NCBI RefSeq assembly: GCF_005049105.1
Contig: NZ_SUKA01000011.1
Location: forward strand, 1 to 64,000
Length of the DNA: 64,000 nucleotides
Source: Sphingobacterium alkalisoli
Lineage (GTDB): Bacteria > Bacteroidota > Bacteroidia > Sphingobacteriales > Sphingobacteriaceae
Direction of reading: 5' to 3'
In this document: positions 51,179 to 60,989 of the stretch, piece by piece
Layout: each line of letters opens with the position of its first letter
Numbering within the stretch: the stretch's first letter is position 1
Notes under the pieces: generated by a model
The model's input: the letters and a program-made list of their open reading frames with translations, nothing else
Databases searched by the model: none
What the model was told of the DNA's origin: nothing
Program-made: the position numbers and the translations under genes

Positions 51179-52180
51179 TTAACTTAAAGCTGCTTCTATC
51201 AACTCACTATAAAACATCGTCTCACTCATACCAAAGGCCCTCACCTGCTGGGGAATAAAACTCTGTGGGGTCTGGCCAGGAATGGTATTAATTTCTATAA
51301 AATAGAATTTATCGGTTCCATGTTCTAAAAAGAAATCTACACGGACCATTCCTTTACAATTTAAACGGATATAGATTTCTTTAATAAGCTGTTTCGCTCT
51401 CTCTTGCTGTTCTTCGTTTAAATCCGCTGGTGTAATTTCTTCTGTAAGTCCGGCTGTATATTTCGCTTCAAAATCAAAGAATTCACGTGTTGTTTTCACC
51501 TCAGTTGCGGGTAGGACAATTAGTTCGCCGCTCGAATTGCGGAATATCCCTTGTGAAAACTCACGACCGTTTACAAATTCTTCGACGAGTACTTGCTTGC
51601 CCGTATTTTCGGCATCAAAAGCCCTATCCAATGCTTCCCTTAAATCCGTCGCTTCTTTTACTTTTGTCATCCCAATACTACTACCACCAGCATTAGGTTT
51701 TACAAAATAAGGCAGCGTGAGTTTTTCTTCGACCAATTTCACACCGTCTTTTCTATGACTTTCAAAAAGTAACACCGATTTAGCTAAATGAAGCTCAGAA
51801 ATGTCAGAAAGTATCGCTTTGGTATACCCTTTATTCATCGTTAACGAAGAGGTCAACGCGCTGCAGGAGGTATACGGCAATCCAATCATATCAAAATAGC
51901 CCTGCAAACGTCCATCTTCGCCCGGCGAACCGTGCAGAATAATAAAGGCAACATCAAACCGAACCAAAGTACCGTTCAAATTGAGCGAAAAGTCTTCTTT
52001 ATCGATAGGATGCTTTACCTTTTCCTGATCTTGATAAAACCAGCCTTCGACCGTGATGTCAATCAGATAGACTTGATATTTATTTTTATCCAGTTGACTA
52101 TAGACAAATTCGGAGCTTTTGTAAGATACTTCTGCCTCGCCTGTATATCCTCCAGTAATTAATGCTACTTTTGTTTTCAT
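51179..52180 (-). CDS. ddl: D-alanine--D-alanine ligase
   Basis: 333 aa, ATP-grasp enzyme making the D-Ala-D-Ala end of the peptidoglycan precursor. FIILHGSPGEDGRLQGYFDM (near 78-97), GLPYTSCSALTSSLTMNKGY, LPYFVKPNAGGSSIGMTKVK, VLVEEFVNGREFSQGI and RVDFFLEHGTDKFYFIEINT with NTIPGQTPQSFIPQQ at the metal and substrate site. Convergent with folA (13 bp apart). Divergent from the PASTA protein across ~240 bp, in a small group of cell-wall genes with mltG. Confidence 0.96.
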   Translation of the reverse strand: MKTKVALITGGYTGEAEVSYKSSEFVYSQLDKNKYQVYLIDITVEGWFYQDQEKVKHPIDKEDFSLNLNGTLVRFDVAFIILHGSPGEDGRLQGYFDMIGLPYTSCSALTSSLTMNKGYTKAILSDISELHLAKSVLLFESHRKDGVKLVEEKLTLPYFVKPNAGGSSIGMTKVKEATDLREALDRAFDAENTGKQVLVEEFVNGREFSQGIFRNSSGELIVLPATEVKTTREFFDFEAKYTAGLTEEITPADLNEEQQERAKQLIKEIYIRLNCKGMVRVDFFLEHGTDKFYFIEINTIPGQTPQSFIPQQVRAFGMSETMFYSELIEAALS

Positions 52181-52417
52181 TCGTTCATTAATAATTCTTG
52201 TTTAAAGGTATTTAGGAAATCGCAAAACGCAACAAAAAAGCTATTTACGAATAAGCATTGTCTTTAAATACCTCTACTGACAGTGTTATCATTCCTTTAT
52301 GTTCACAAATATAATTTGCGATACACGGAAAAACGAATATTTTTGCTAATATTAATACAATGTAACAACACCCTCACTCGTTATTAATGAGTAGGGTATA
52401 AAACTTGAAAAAATTTC

Positions 52418-53170
52418 ATGTCTAAATTATTACTTTATTTACGAACAGACACCTTCAGAAAAAATCTGATAGGAGCTATCATAGCCATATTTGTATTATT
52501 CCTTTTTATATACTTTGGATTAAAAATATACACCAAACATGGAGATGCCCAGGAAGTACCTGTGCTCAAAGGCCTTAATATAGAAGAGGCCAAACGCACA
52601 CTAGATCGAGTAGGCCTCGAATATGTGGTGGATTCGGTCTATCAGATGGATGCCAAACCGGGCTTAGTAATAGAACAGGACCCTGAAGCCAGTGCGTTGG
52701 TAAAAAACGGGCGCACTATTTATTTGACCATTATTACTCGAACCGCACCGGAAATAGCGTTTCCGGACGTCATTGATAAAACATTTATCGAAGCTTCTGC
52801 CATCATTAAAAATCATTCGTTGAAAATTGGGGACACGGTATACGTGTCTGATATTGCGCGAGATGTGGTGCTGGACGCTAAATTTGCTGGACAGCCCATT
52901 AAGAGCGGAAGAATGGTCTCCAAAGGATCGAAAATCACGTTGGTACTTGGAAACGGTCGCGGTGCTAATGAGGTAGAAGTGCCTATGGTATTAAATCTTA
53001 CATTGGCAGAAGCAAAATTTGCCATTCAGGGGGTAGGTCTAAATATTGGTAATATTACTGGCAATATCAGTGACACATCGACCGCAAGAATAATAGCGCA
53101 ATTCCCGGATACCTCGTCACGCATCATCAGTATCGGTACACCTATCGATTTAACTTTGTCAAACGATTAA
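52418..53170 (+). CDS. PASTA-domain membrane protein
   Basis: 250 aa. One membrane helix at about residues 18-38 (LIGAIIAIFVLFLFIYFGLK), then three PASTA repeats outside: VPVLKGLNIEEAKRTLDRVG, FPDVIDKTFIEASAIIKNHS and VPMVLNLTLAEAKFAIQGVG, each closed by a basic/Gly strand. There is no kinase or transpeptidase domain, so it is a stand-alone peptidoglycan- or muropeptide-interacting protein. Six bp upstream of mltG, suggesting joint work on the cell wall. Confidence 0.88.
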   Translation: MSKLLLYLRTDTFRKNLIGAIIAIFVLFLFIYFGLKIYTKHGDAQEVPVLKGLNIEEAKRTLDRVGLEYVVDSVYQMDAKPGLVIEQDPEASALVKNGRTIYLTIITRTAPEIAFPDVIDKTFIEASAIIKNHSLKIGDTVYVSDIARDVVLDAKFAGQPIKSGRMVSKGSKITLVLGNGRGANEVEVPMVLNLTLAEAKFAIQGVGLNIGNITGNISDTSTARIIAQFPDTSSRIISIGTPIDLTLSND

Positions 53171-53176
53171 TTTTTT

Positions 53177-54217
53177 ATGGAAAAAAAAAGATCTTTCCCG
53201 AAATTTCTAGGCATTGCCTTAATTATCCTAGTGATAATCGGCGCTTTTGTTGGCTGGAAGGCTTACCAAACTTTCATTGGACCGTCTGTTACGGATAAAG
53301 AAGAGTTTTTCTATGTACATACCAATGACACATATGATCTGGTATTCGCGAGATTGAAATCGCAAGGCATTGTAAGACATCCGGATTTATTTGACTTCGC
53401 TGCAAAAAAAATGAATTACCCTAGCGGTATAAAAGCTGGCCGATATAAATTGACCCCTGGAATGAACAACCGCAGACTGATTGGAAATCTCCGCGGAGGA
53501 TATCAAGAAGCAGTGAAATTCCGATTTGCAAACGTACGTCTTAAAGAAAATTTTGCCGGATTGTTGGGTAAAAGCTTTGAGGCAGATTCGACAATGTTCA
53601 ATGATATTTTGAATAACGAAGCAGTAGCAGAGCAATACGGATTTACGAAAGACAATTTTTTTTCGATGTTTATCCCTAACACATACGATATCTATTGGAA
53701 CACTTCTCCTGATAAAATAGTCGCCCGCTTTAATGACGAGTATAAAAAATTCTGGACGGATGAACGCCAACAAAAAGCACAAGCCATTAATCTTACTCCG
53801 GTCGAAGTAGCCACGCTTGCATCTATTGTGAAGGGCGAGGCTCTTCATATAGACGAAATGCCCAAAATTGCTGGATTGTATTTGAATAGACTTCGCAAAG
53901 GGATGTTGTTGCAGGCCGACCCAACTGTTATTTTTGCGAATAATGATTTTACTATCCGTCGGGTATTAAATAGGCATTTGACGATAGACAACCCTTATAA
54001 CACCTATCGGTATAAGGGTCTGCCTCCTGGACCGATCATGATGCCAAGTATTGCTTCAATCGATGCTGTTTTGAATCCTGCAGATCACGATTACATTTAT
54101 ATGTGTGCCAAAGCAGATTTTTCTGGATACCATGCCTTTGCCGTAACAGTTTCCGAACATCTGGTGAATGCGCGTCAATTCCAAAAAGCGTTGGACGCAA
54201 GAAATATTAAAAAGTAA
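53177..54217 (+). CDS. mltG: Endolytic murein transglycosylase MltG
   Basis: 346 aa, typical length. One N-terminal TM helix (LGIALIILVIIGAFVGWKAY). LysM-like region with KAGRYKLTPGMNNRRLIGNL, then the YceG catalytic domain: NTYDIYWNTSPDKIVARFND, LASIVKGEALHIDEMPKIAG with the catalytic Glu in KGE, LYLNRLRKGMLLQADPTVIF and YNTYRYKGLPPGPIMMPSIA. Cleaves nascent glycan strands and sets their length. Confidence 0.95.
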   Translation: MEKKRSFPKFLGIALIILVIIGAFVGWKAYQTFIGPSVTDKEEFFYVHTNDTYDLVFARLKSQGIVRHPDLFDFAAKKMNYPSGIKAGRYKLTPGMNNRRLIGNLRGGYQEAVKFRFANVRLKENFAGLLGKSFEADSTMFNDILNNEAVAEQYGFTKDNFFSMFIPNTYDIYWNTSPDKIVARFNDEYKKFWTDERQQKAQAINLTPVEVATLASIVKGEALHIDEMPKIAGLYLNRLRKGMLLQADPTVIFANNDFTIRRVLNRHLTIDNPYNTYRYKGLPPGPIMMPSIASIDAVLNPADHDYIYMCAKADFSGYHAFAVTVSEHLVNARQFQKALDARNIKK

Positions 54218-54305
54218 TTCTCGTTATCCTCGGCATTGAAGTTGTCGTCGGTTTTAAACGACTTATGATTTTTAACTTTTTTCTCTTGACTTTTAACCGA
54301 ACGCT

Positions 54306-54713
54306 ATGTACGTTTTTGAACACCAATTAAGGGTAAGATATGCTGAAACAGATCAGATGGGATATGTTTACTATGGTAACTATGCAGCATATTATGAAGT
54401 AGCGCGTACTGAAATGCTGCGCAATACGGGTATATCTTATAAAGAGTTGGAAGAAATGGGGGTTATGTTGCCTGTCATAGAATTGCACTCCAAATTTATA
54501 CGAGCAGCAACCTATGATGATCTCATTACCATAAAAACAACGATATTGGAAAAGCCAGCCATCCGAATTAAATTTGAATATGAAATATTTGACGAAACCG
54601 CAAAACTACTTAATACAGGTATGACACAATTAGTTTTTGTAGATATGCAAAAAAATAAGCCTTGTCGTGCTCCACAGATTTTCCAAGAGAAGATGAGACC
54701 TTACTTTGGATAG
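54306..54713 (+). CDS. Acyl-CoA thioesterase, YbgC/4HBT family
   Basis: 135 aa hot-dog fold protein. LRVRYAETDQMGYVYYGNYA with the catalytic Asp (TDQMG, near residue 16), then YYEVARTEMLRNTGISYKEL, the YbgC/FadM pattern. Hydrolyses acyl-CoA esters; substrate length unknown. Its TAG is followed at once by the ATG of the BrkB-like gene. Confidence 0.9.
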   Translation: MYVFEHQLRVRYAETDQMGYVYYGNYAAYYEVARTEMLRNTGISYKELEEMGVMLPVIELHSKFIRAATYDDLITIKTTILEKPAIRIKFEYEIFDETAKLLNTGMTQLVFVDMQKNKPCRAPQIFQEKMRPYFG

Positions 54714-55682
54714 ATGAAGAAGGTACACAACAGTTTATTGAATTTCAAACCCTACGACAACGTCATAGAATGGTCCAAAACGGCTATTCTTCCTGGTTTT
54801 GGCAAACTTCCACTTTACACTGTTGCTACATTTTTCTTCCAAGAGATCGCGCGTGAGTCTATCCTTAATAAGGCATCGTCCTTAGCTTATAACTTCATGT
54901 TGGCTATTTTCCCAGGTATTATTTTCTTATTTACCTTGATTCCGTATATTCCTGTCGATAATTTTCAAGAAGGTCTAATGGATTTTCTAGCCATTGTAAT
55001 TCCCTTTGACGCCTTCACCATCATTCAATCTACATTAGAAGATATTATAAAGAAACAAAATGGCGGATTGTTGTCCTTCGGCTTTGTTCTAGCTACATTT
55101 TTTTCAACCAATGGTATGACAACCTTGATGATGGCGTTTAATAAGTCGTCTTTGGCAAATGAAAATAGAAGCTGGGGTAAAAGACGTTTAATCGCGCTAG
55201 GTCTGTCCTTTTCTATTATTGTTGCTTTGACATTAGGAATTGCTTTCTTTACAGGAGCTGGTATCGTAATTTCCTATTTACAGGATCATATCTCTTATGA
55301 TCTATCTTGGTTTTGGACATTTGTTATTAAAGCCTCTCGTTGGATAATATTATTCGCTATTTACTTTCTCACCGTGAGTATGCTCTATAAATTTGGTCCA
55401 TCGGCCGTCAAGAGATGGAAACTTTTTAGCCCGGGTGCAACCCTTGCGACCATACTTGCGATTTTAACATTCTCCGGTTTTGCGTACTACATTAATAATT
55501 TCAACGCCTATAACAAACTTTATGGTTCTATCGGGACTATCATTGTTATCATGATCTGGATGTATCTGAATTCATTGATTCTACTGATCGGTTTTGAGTT
55601 AAATGCTAGTATTACATTATCTAAACAGAGCATCAAAATTGTGAAACCAAAAATCTACAATTCGTTCAAACAATCCGAATAA
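54714..55682 (+). CDS. YihY/BrkB family membrane protein
   Basis: 322 aa with about six membrane helices. Family markers: ESILNKASSLAYNFMLAIFP near residue 47, GGLLSFGFVLATFFSTNGMT, and the C-terminal block KLFSPGATLATILAILTFSG with NAYNKLYGSIGTIIVIMIWM and YLNSLILLIGFELNA. The family was once called ribonuclease BN; its function is unsettled. Directly joined to the thioesterase gene. Confidence 0.92.
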   Translation: MKKVHNSLLNFKPYDNVIEWSKTAILPGFGKLPLYTVATFFFQEIARESILNKASSLAYNFMLAIFPGIIFLFTLIPYIPVDNFQEGLMDFLAIVIPFDAFTIIQSTLEDIIKKQNGGLLSFGFVLATFFSTNGMTTLMMAFNKSSLANENRSWGKRRLIALGLSFSIIVALTLGIAFFTGAGIVISYLQDHISYDLSWFWTFVIKASRWIILFAIYFLTVSMLYKFGPSAVKRWKLFSPGATLATILAILTFSGFAYYINNFNAYNKLYGSIGTIIVIMIWMYLNSLILLIGFELNASITLSKQSIKIVKPKIYNSFKQSE

Positions 55683-55729
55683 GTTTTTGTAAGCCAACTA
55701 TCTTCTGAAAAAAAATTAACATAAAATCT

Positions 55730-55757
55730 TGTAAATAAAAGTTTTTCGTATCTTTGC
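55730..55757 (+). promoter_or_regulatory. rpsA promoter, Bacteroidota consensus
   Basis: TTG at 55730-55732, 17 nt spacer, TATCTTTG at 55750-55757: a full match to the TTG/TAnnTTTG promoter. The leader then has a small CCTTA-CATAG-TAAGG hairpin (55762-55776) and a purine-rich GGAAAAGGAGAAAA before the ATG at 55795. Confidence 0.85.
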
Positions 55758-55794
55758 AGTCCTTACATAGTAAGGAAAAGGAGAAAATTAATTA

Positions 55795-57729
55795 ATGGCA
55801 AAAAAACAAGAAGCAGAAAAAGAGTTAGCGGCGAAAAACGCAGAGCTACATGGTGCTGACACTACAGTAGTGAAAGACACTGAAAAGATTGAGTCTGAAG
55901 CTGATTCAAACTTAATTGACCAAATCAAATCTAACACTTGGAGCACACCAGAGGGTGACTTCGATTGGGAAATTGATGAAAAAGCTTTCGGTAATTACAG
56001 CGAAGCGGAGCGTACTCAATTAGAAGAACAGTATGCTGGTACATTCAACCAAATCAACCAAGGTGAAATTATTGAGGGTATAGTGGTATCTGTCAATAAC
56101 AAGGATGTGGTTTTGAACGTTGGTTTCAAATCAGACGGTCTTGTAGCATTATCTGAGTTCCGTGACTTACCTGACTTAAAAGTTGGTGACACTGTTGACG
56201 TATTTGTAGAATCTCAAGAAGATGCTAATGGTCAATTGGTATTATCACGCAAACGTGCTAAAACACAAAAATCATGGGAAGCAATCAATGATGCATTGGA
56301 AAATGATACTATCATTGACGGTTTCGTGAAGTCTCGTACTAAAGGTGGTTTGATCGTTGACATTAAAGGTGTAGAAGCTTTCTTACCTGGATCCCAAATT
56401 GACATCAAACCTATCCGTGACTACGATATATACGTAGGTAAAACTATGGAATTCAAAGTGGTAAAAATTAACCATGAGTTTAAAAACGTAGTTGTATCTC
56501 ACAAAGTACTAATTGAAGACGATCTAGAAAATCAAAAATCAGAAATCGTTGCGAAATTAGAAAAAGGCCAAGTATTAGAGGGTACTGTTAAAAATATTAC
56601 AGATTTCGGTGTTTTCATCGATTTAGGTGGTGTTGACGGTTTACTTCACATAACAGATATCTCTTGGGGACGTATTGAGCATCCAAAAGAGGTTCTAGCT
56701 TTAGATCAAACGATCAACGTGGTTGTTTTGGATTTTGATGACGAGAAAAAACGTATCGCTTTAGGTTTAAAACAATTATCAGAACATCCTTGGGAATCTT
56801 TAGATACCGAATTAGTAATTGGTTCTAAAGTAAAAGGTAAAATCGTAACTGTTGCAGACTATGGTGCTTTCTTAGAAATCATACCAGGTGTCGAAGGTTT
56901 AATTCACGTATCTGAAATGTCTTGGTCACAGAACTTACGTTCTCCTCAGGAGTTCTTAAAAGTAAGTGATGAAATCGAAGCTCAGATTCTAACATTAGAT
57001 CGCGATGACCGCAAAATGAGCTTAGGTATAAAACAATTGACTCCAGATCCTTGGAAGAATATCATGGAGCGCTATCCTATAGGTTCTAAACAAAAGGCTG
57101 TTGTTAAAAATATGACTAACTTCGGTGTATTTGTTGAATTGGAAGATGGTATCGATGGATTAATCCATATCTCAGATTTATCTTGGTCTAAAAAAATCAA
57201 TCATCCTAACGAATTCACTAAAGTAGGTGAAGAATTGGAAGTTGTTGTTTTAGAACTTGATGAAGACAACCGTAAATTATCTTTAGGTCATAAACAACTA
57301 GAAGAGAATCCTTGGGATACTTTCGAAACAATTTTCACAATTGATTCTATCCACGAAGGTACTGTAATCAAAGTTGGTGATAAAGGTGACATCGTAACTT
57401 TACAATATGGTGTTGAAGGTTTCTGCCCTTCTAAGCACTCTATAAAAGAGGACGGCGCTGCATTAAAAGTAGATGATGTTACTGATTTCAAAATCATTGA
57501 ATTCAATAAAGAAAACAAACGTCTTGTAATTTCTCACTCTCGTATCTGGGAAGATGCGAAAGAAGAAAGTCGTAAAGAAGAGTCTAATGCACGCAAAAAA
57601 GATGCAAAAGCAGCTTCTACGGCAGTGAAGAAAGTAAAAGAGTCTGTTGAGAAATCTACTCTAGGTGACCTTGATGTATTAGCTCAGTTAAAAGAGCAAA
57701 TGGAAGGTGACGAAAAAAAATCTAAATAA
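55795..57729 (+). CDS. rpsA: 30S ribosomal protein S1
   Basis: 644 aa with six S1 RNA-binding repeats: GEIIEGIVVSVNNKDVVLNV (about residue 86), DTIIDGFVKSRTKGGLIVDI, GQVLEGTVKNITDFGVFIDL, GSKVKGKIVTVADYGAFLEI, GSKQKAVVKNMTNFGVFVEL and DSIHEGTVIKVGDKGDIVTL. Acidic N-terminal tail and a Lys/Glu-rich C-terminal tail (residues 590-644). Codon use is strongly biased (for example GGT, GTA and CGT), as expected for a highly expressed gene. Single-gene transcript with its own promoter and terminator. Confidence 0.97.
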   Translation: MAKKQEAEKELAAKNAELHGADTTVVKDTEKIESEADSNLIDQIKSNTWSTPEGDFDWEIDEKAFGNYSEAERTQLEEQYAGTFNQINQGEIIEGIVVSVNNKDVVLNVGFKSDGLVALSEFRDLPDLKVGDTVDVFVESQEDANGQLVLSRKRAKTQKSWEAINDALENDTIIDGFVKSRTKGGLIVDIKGVEAFLPGSQIDIKPIRDYDIYVGKTMEFKVVKINHEFKNVVVSHKVLIEDDLENQKSEIVAKLEKGQVLEGTVKNITDFGVFIDLGGVDGLLHITDISWGRIEHPKEVLALDQTINVVVLDFDDEKKRIALGLKQLSEHPWESLDTELVIGSKVKGKIVTVADYGAFLEIIPGVEGLIHVSEMSWSQNLRSPQEFLKVSDEIEAQILTLDRDDRKMSLGIKQLTPDPWKNIMERYPIGSKQKAVVKNMTNFGVFVELEDGIDGLIHISDLSWSKKINHPNEFTKVGEELEVVVLELDEDNRKLSLGHKQLEENPWDTFETIFTIDSIHEGTVIKVGDKGDIVTLQYGVEGFCPSKHSIKEDGAALKVDDVTDFKIIEFNKENKRLVISHSRIWEDAKEESRKEESNARKKDAKAASTAVKKVKESVEKSTLGDLDVLAQLKEQMEGDEKKSK

Positions 57730-57750
57730 TTTTAGGTTTCACTAAATAGT

Positions 57751-57781
57751 AAAGCCCCAATCATACGATTGGGGCTTTTTT
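57751..57781 (+). terminator. rpsA terminator
   Basis: AAAGCCCCAATC, loop ATAC, GATTGGGGCTTT followed by TTT (12-bp perfect stem, 57751-57778). Classic rho-independent terminator on the + strand. Confidence 0.95.
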
Positions 57782-57828
57782 ATGACCTTATTTTTTCTGA
57801 AAGTGTCCATTTCTTAAAGGCCCTCAAG

Positions 57829-57869
57829 AACTTTCATGCCTGTTGGTGATTCAATGGATCATGAAAGTT
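57829..57869. repeat. 10-bp inverted repeat downstream of hutG
   Basis: AACTTTCATG (57829-57838) and CATGAAAGTT (57860-57869) with a 21 nt loop. No T tract on either side. It could stabilise or end the hut transcript. The rest of 57782-57993 shows nothing else, apart from a direct repeat of TCAATGGCTAT. Confidence 0.4.
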
Positions 57870-57993
57870 TTGTTATTGATGATCGTTTATTTTGAGAGGT
57901 TCCAATGAGCTCGTTTTAACTGGGTTCAATGGCTATCAAGAACCTCAATGGCTATTTGATGTCGGCTAATGGTGTTGTTACGGAATTCCAGTA

Positions 57994-58971
57994 TTAAAAT
58001 TTTTGGATAACTCTGAAAATTAAATCAGCTCCTAAACGAGCTGTTCGATTATCAATATCATGGGTGGGATTTAGTTCAGCTAGATCCATACTTACCAAAT
58101 TGGGGAGGGCTATTATCGTGGCGTAAATTTTATGGAAAACATGATCTGGAACTATGCCATTAAAAGCTAACGCACTCACTCCCGGCGCATATGGTGCAGC
58201 GAAAGCATCGATATCTATCGTTAAATAAATCACATCTACCTTTTTTCCAAATTGCTTTACTGCTCTTGTTATTTGCTCTACATTCGCTTCATAAATTTCC
58301 TGAGCTTCTATGATCTGTACGCCTTTTTTCTCCGCATAATCGAAAAGTGCTTTTGTATTACTAATCTGTTGTACACCTATTGCAAGGTAATGAAATTCTA
58401 TATTCTCCTCTGCAAGGTCGTGGGCTATTTGATAAAAACCTGTTCCCGAGCTTCCTTGCCCTTCCAACGGTTGACGGATATCGAGATGTGCATCAATATT
58501 GATAATGCCCACGGATTGGTTTGTACTCTTTTTGATACCGCAAAAATGTCCATACATGACTTCATGCCCACCACCTAAGACAATTGGGAAACCTCCACTA
58601 TCTATAATAGTCGATACAGCCTTACTCAAGGCCGCTTGTGCGTTTTCCAAATCGCCATGCTCGCAGATGATATCGCCAGCATCTATTAGACGGAGATTTT
58701 CAGGAGAAAAATGAACTGGAAGGCCTGCTAGGATTTTACGTAAAGAGCTTGATCCTTCTACCGCTCCGACACGACCCATGTTTCGGCGTACGCCTTCGTC
58801 ACAGCAGAAACCTATAAAAACCACCGCCCTAGAGAAATCAAGTTTATTTCGAAGATCAATATTTTCTATAACTTGATGCCAGCGTAAAAAATCTGGATGC
58901 TCGCCGTCTTCACGGCCGATCCAGAAACTCACATTCGGTATTCTATAGAGTGGGCTTTCAAAGGTATTCAT
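57994..58971 (-). CDS. hutG: Formimidoylglutamase (arginase family)
   Basis: 325 aa ureohydrolase fold. Metal-binding motifs: GGGHEVMYGH (near 134), INIDAHLDIR (near 158) and LTIDIDAFAAPYAPGVSA (near 250). In the histidine pathway it converts N-formimidoyl-L-glutamate to glutamate and formamide. The motifs alone fit arginase or agmatinase too; its place as last gene of the hut operon, sharing one base with the hutU stop, decides the name. Confidence 0.9.
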   Translation of the reverse strand: MNTFESPLYRIPNVSFWIGREDGEHPDFLRWHQVIENIDLRNKLDFSRAVVFIGFCCDEGVRRNMGRVGAVEGSSSLRKILAGLPVHFSPENLRLIDAGDIICEHGDLENAQAALSKAVSTIIDSGGFPIVLGGGHEVMYGHFCGIKKSTNQSVGIINIDAHLDIRQPLEGQGSSGTGFYQIAHDLAEENIEFHYLAIGVQQISNTKALFDYAEKKGVQIIEAQEIYEANVEQITRAVKQFGKKVDVIYLTIDIDAFAAPYAPGVSALAFNGIVPDHVFHKIYATIIALPNLVSMDLAELNPTHDIDNRTARLGADLIFRVIQKF

Positions 58972-60983
58972 TACACTTCGTTAAAAAGGTTGTCAATTAG
59001 CATATCGTCAACTTCAATTGCTCGCGTTACATTTAATTGTGGACTGCGGGCTAATTCCGTTTCAAGAGCTCGTTGAGCTTCCGGATTTCTCGCCCAAGCT
59101 CGTCTAGCAATGCCATTATTTACATCAAAGAACAACATCTGTTGCAATTTGACATCTGATTCTTTAGTACCATCCAAAACCATTCCAAAACCTCCATTAA
59201 CCACCTCACCCCAACCTACTCCACCTCCATTGTGTATGGATACCCAGGTAGCTCCTCTGAAACTGTCACCAAGTACATTATGTATTGCCATATCGGCCGT
59301 AAAACGACTACCATCGTATATATTACTGGTTTCTCGAAAAGGCGAGTCGGTTCCGCTCACGTCATGGTGATCACGTCCCAATACGATGGGGTCAGATAAT
59401 ATACCTTCTCGAACCGCCTTATTAAATTCCTGAGCGATACGTATTCTCCCCAATGCGTCGGCATACAATATGCGCGCTTGCGAACCAACTACTAAATGAT
59501 TTTGATGGGCTTCTTTTATCCACTTTATATTATCTTCCAACTGTTGAAAAACATTATCTGAAGCCCCTTCTTGGAGATCTAATAGGACATCCAATGCAAT
59601 TTGATCTGTTTTACGTAAATCTTCAGGATCGCCCGAAGTGCACACCCACCTAAATGGTCCAAACCCATAGTCAAAACACAATGGGCCGAGGATATCTTGT
59701 ACGTATGAGGGGTATTTAAAATGAATACCATCGGGGGCAATCACATCCGCACCCACCCTACTACATGCTAATAAAAATGCATTTCCATAATCAAAAAAAT
59801 ACGTTCCGCGGGCAGTATGCTTATTGATCGCATCCGCCTGTCGAATTAAGGAGCGTTTTACATACTCCTTAAATTTTTCTGGTTGGTTTGCCATCTGATG
59901 ATTTGATTCTTCGAAAGACAAACCGACTGGATAATATCCTCCCGACCAGGGATTGTGCAAGGAAGTCTGATCAGAACCAATAGAAACTGAAATACCTTGC
60001 TTATAAAACTCTTCCCATACATCGACAACGTTTCCAATGTAAGCAATCGAGCGTATTTCCTCCTTTATTATAGCTAATCTTACCCGTTCTACTAATGCTT
60101 GCATATCTTCTATTAGCTCGTCGACCCAACCTTGTTCATAACGTTTATGGGCTGCTACTGGATTGATCTCTGCACACACGGTAATACAACCGGCGATATT
60201 TCCAGCTTTAGGTTGTGCTCCACTCATTCCCCCTAATCCCGACGTCACAAATACCTTTCCCCGGGCACTACCATTCTTACCCAATAATTTCCGGAAAGCA
60301 TTCATCACTGTTATTGTCGTACCATGAACAATGCCTTGGGGGCCAATATACATGTACGATCCCGCAGTCATCTGACCATATTGCGTGACACCTAATGCAT
60401 TAAATCGCTCCCAATCGTCTGGCTGCGAATAATTAGGAACCATCATCCCATTGGTCACCACTACTCTTGGTGCATCTATAGATGATGGAAACAAACCCAT
60501 TGGATGCCCACTATACATATGAAGCGTTTGTTCTTCGGTCATATTTGCCAGGTATTGCATTGTTAACAGGTATTGCGCCCAGTTTTGGAATACAGCACCA
60601 TTCCCTCCATACGTAATCAACTCATGCGGATGCTGGGCGACTGCTGGATCTAAGTTATTCTGGATCATCAGCATAATGGCCGCTGCTTGTTTACACCGGG
60701 CAGGATACGCTTGAATAGGCCGTGCGTACATATCATATGTTGGCCGAAAGCGATACATATAAATGCGACCGTACTGCGTTAACTCACTCAGAAATTCGGC
60801 AGCCAATTCAAGATGCCATTCCTTTGGAAAATAGCGCAAAGCATTACAAACTGCCAGCTTTTCTTCTTCTTTTGTCAAAATAGCTTTTCGTTTTGGGGCA
60901 TGACTAACGTCCATAGCATATTTTGCTGCAGGAGGGAACTCCTGTGGAATCCCATTAATTATCGCTTTTTGAAATAGTGTCAT
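58971..60983 (-). CDS. hutU: Urocanate hydratase
   Basis: 670 aa, the long form seen in Bacteroidota (many others are ~555 aa). NAD-dependent hydration of urocanate to imidazolone propionate. TYGGNGAVFQNWAQYLLTMQ, MYSGHPMGLFPSSIDAPRVV, VTSGLGGMSGAQPKAGNIAG (NAD binding), DQTSLHNPWSGGYYPVGLSF, FDYGFGPFRWVCTSGDPEDL and WVSIHNGGGVGWGEVVNGGF. It starts 6 bp after hutI and ends on the hutG start. Confidence 0.97.
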   Translation of the reverse strand: MTLFQKAIINGIPQEFPPAAKYAMDVSHAPKRKAILTKEEEKLAVCNALRYFPKEWHLELAAEFLSELTQYGRIYMYRFRPTYDMYARPIQAYPARCKQAAAIMLMIQNNLDPAVAQHPHELITYGGNGAVFQNWAQYLLTMQYLANMTEEQTLHMYSGHPMGLFPSSIDAPRVVVTNGMMVPNYSQPDDWERFNALGVTQYGQMTAGSYMYIGPQGIVHGTTITVMNAFRKLLGKNGSARGKVFVTSGLGGMSGAQPKAGNIAGCITVCAEINPVAAHKRYEQGWVDELIEDMQALVERVRLAIIKEEIRSIAYIGNVVDVWEEFYKQGISVSIGSDQTSLHNPWSGGYYPVGLSFEESNHQMANQPEKFKEYVKRSLIRQADAINKHTARGTYFFDYGNAFLLACSRVGADVIAPDGIHFKYPSYVQDILGPLCFDYGFGPFRWVCTSGDPEDLRKTDQIALDVLLDLQEGASDNVFQQLEDNIKWIKEAHQNHLVVGSQARILYADALGRIRIAQEFNKAVREGILSDPIVLGRDHHDVSGTDSPFRETSNIYDGSRFTADMAIHNVLGDSFRGATWVSIHNGGGVGWGEVVNGGFGMVLDGTKESDVKLQQMLFFDVNNGIARRAWARNPEAQRALETELARSPQLNVTRAIEVDDMLIDNLFNEV

Positions 60984-60989
60984 CTGCTA

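Noticed and set aside
53387-53848. Minus-strand 153 aa frame inside mltG
   Set aside because: Antisense to a well-conserved MltG domain, Cys/Ile-rich with no recognisable pattern.
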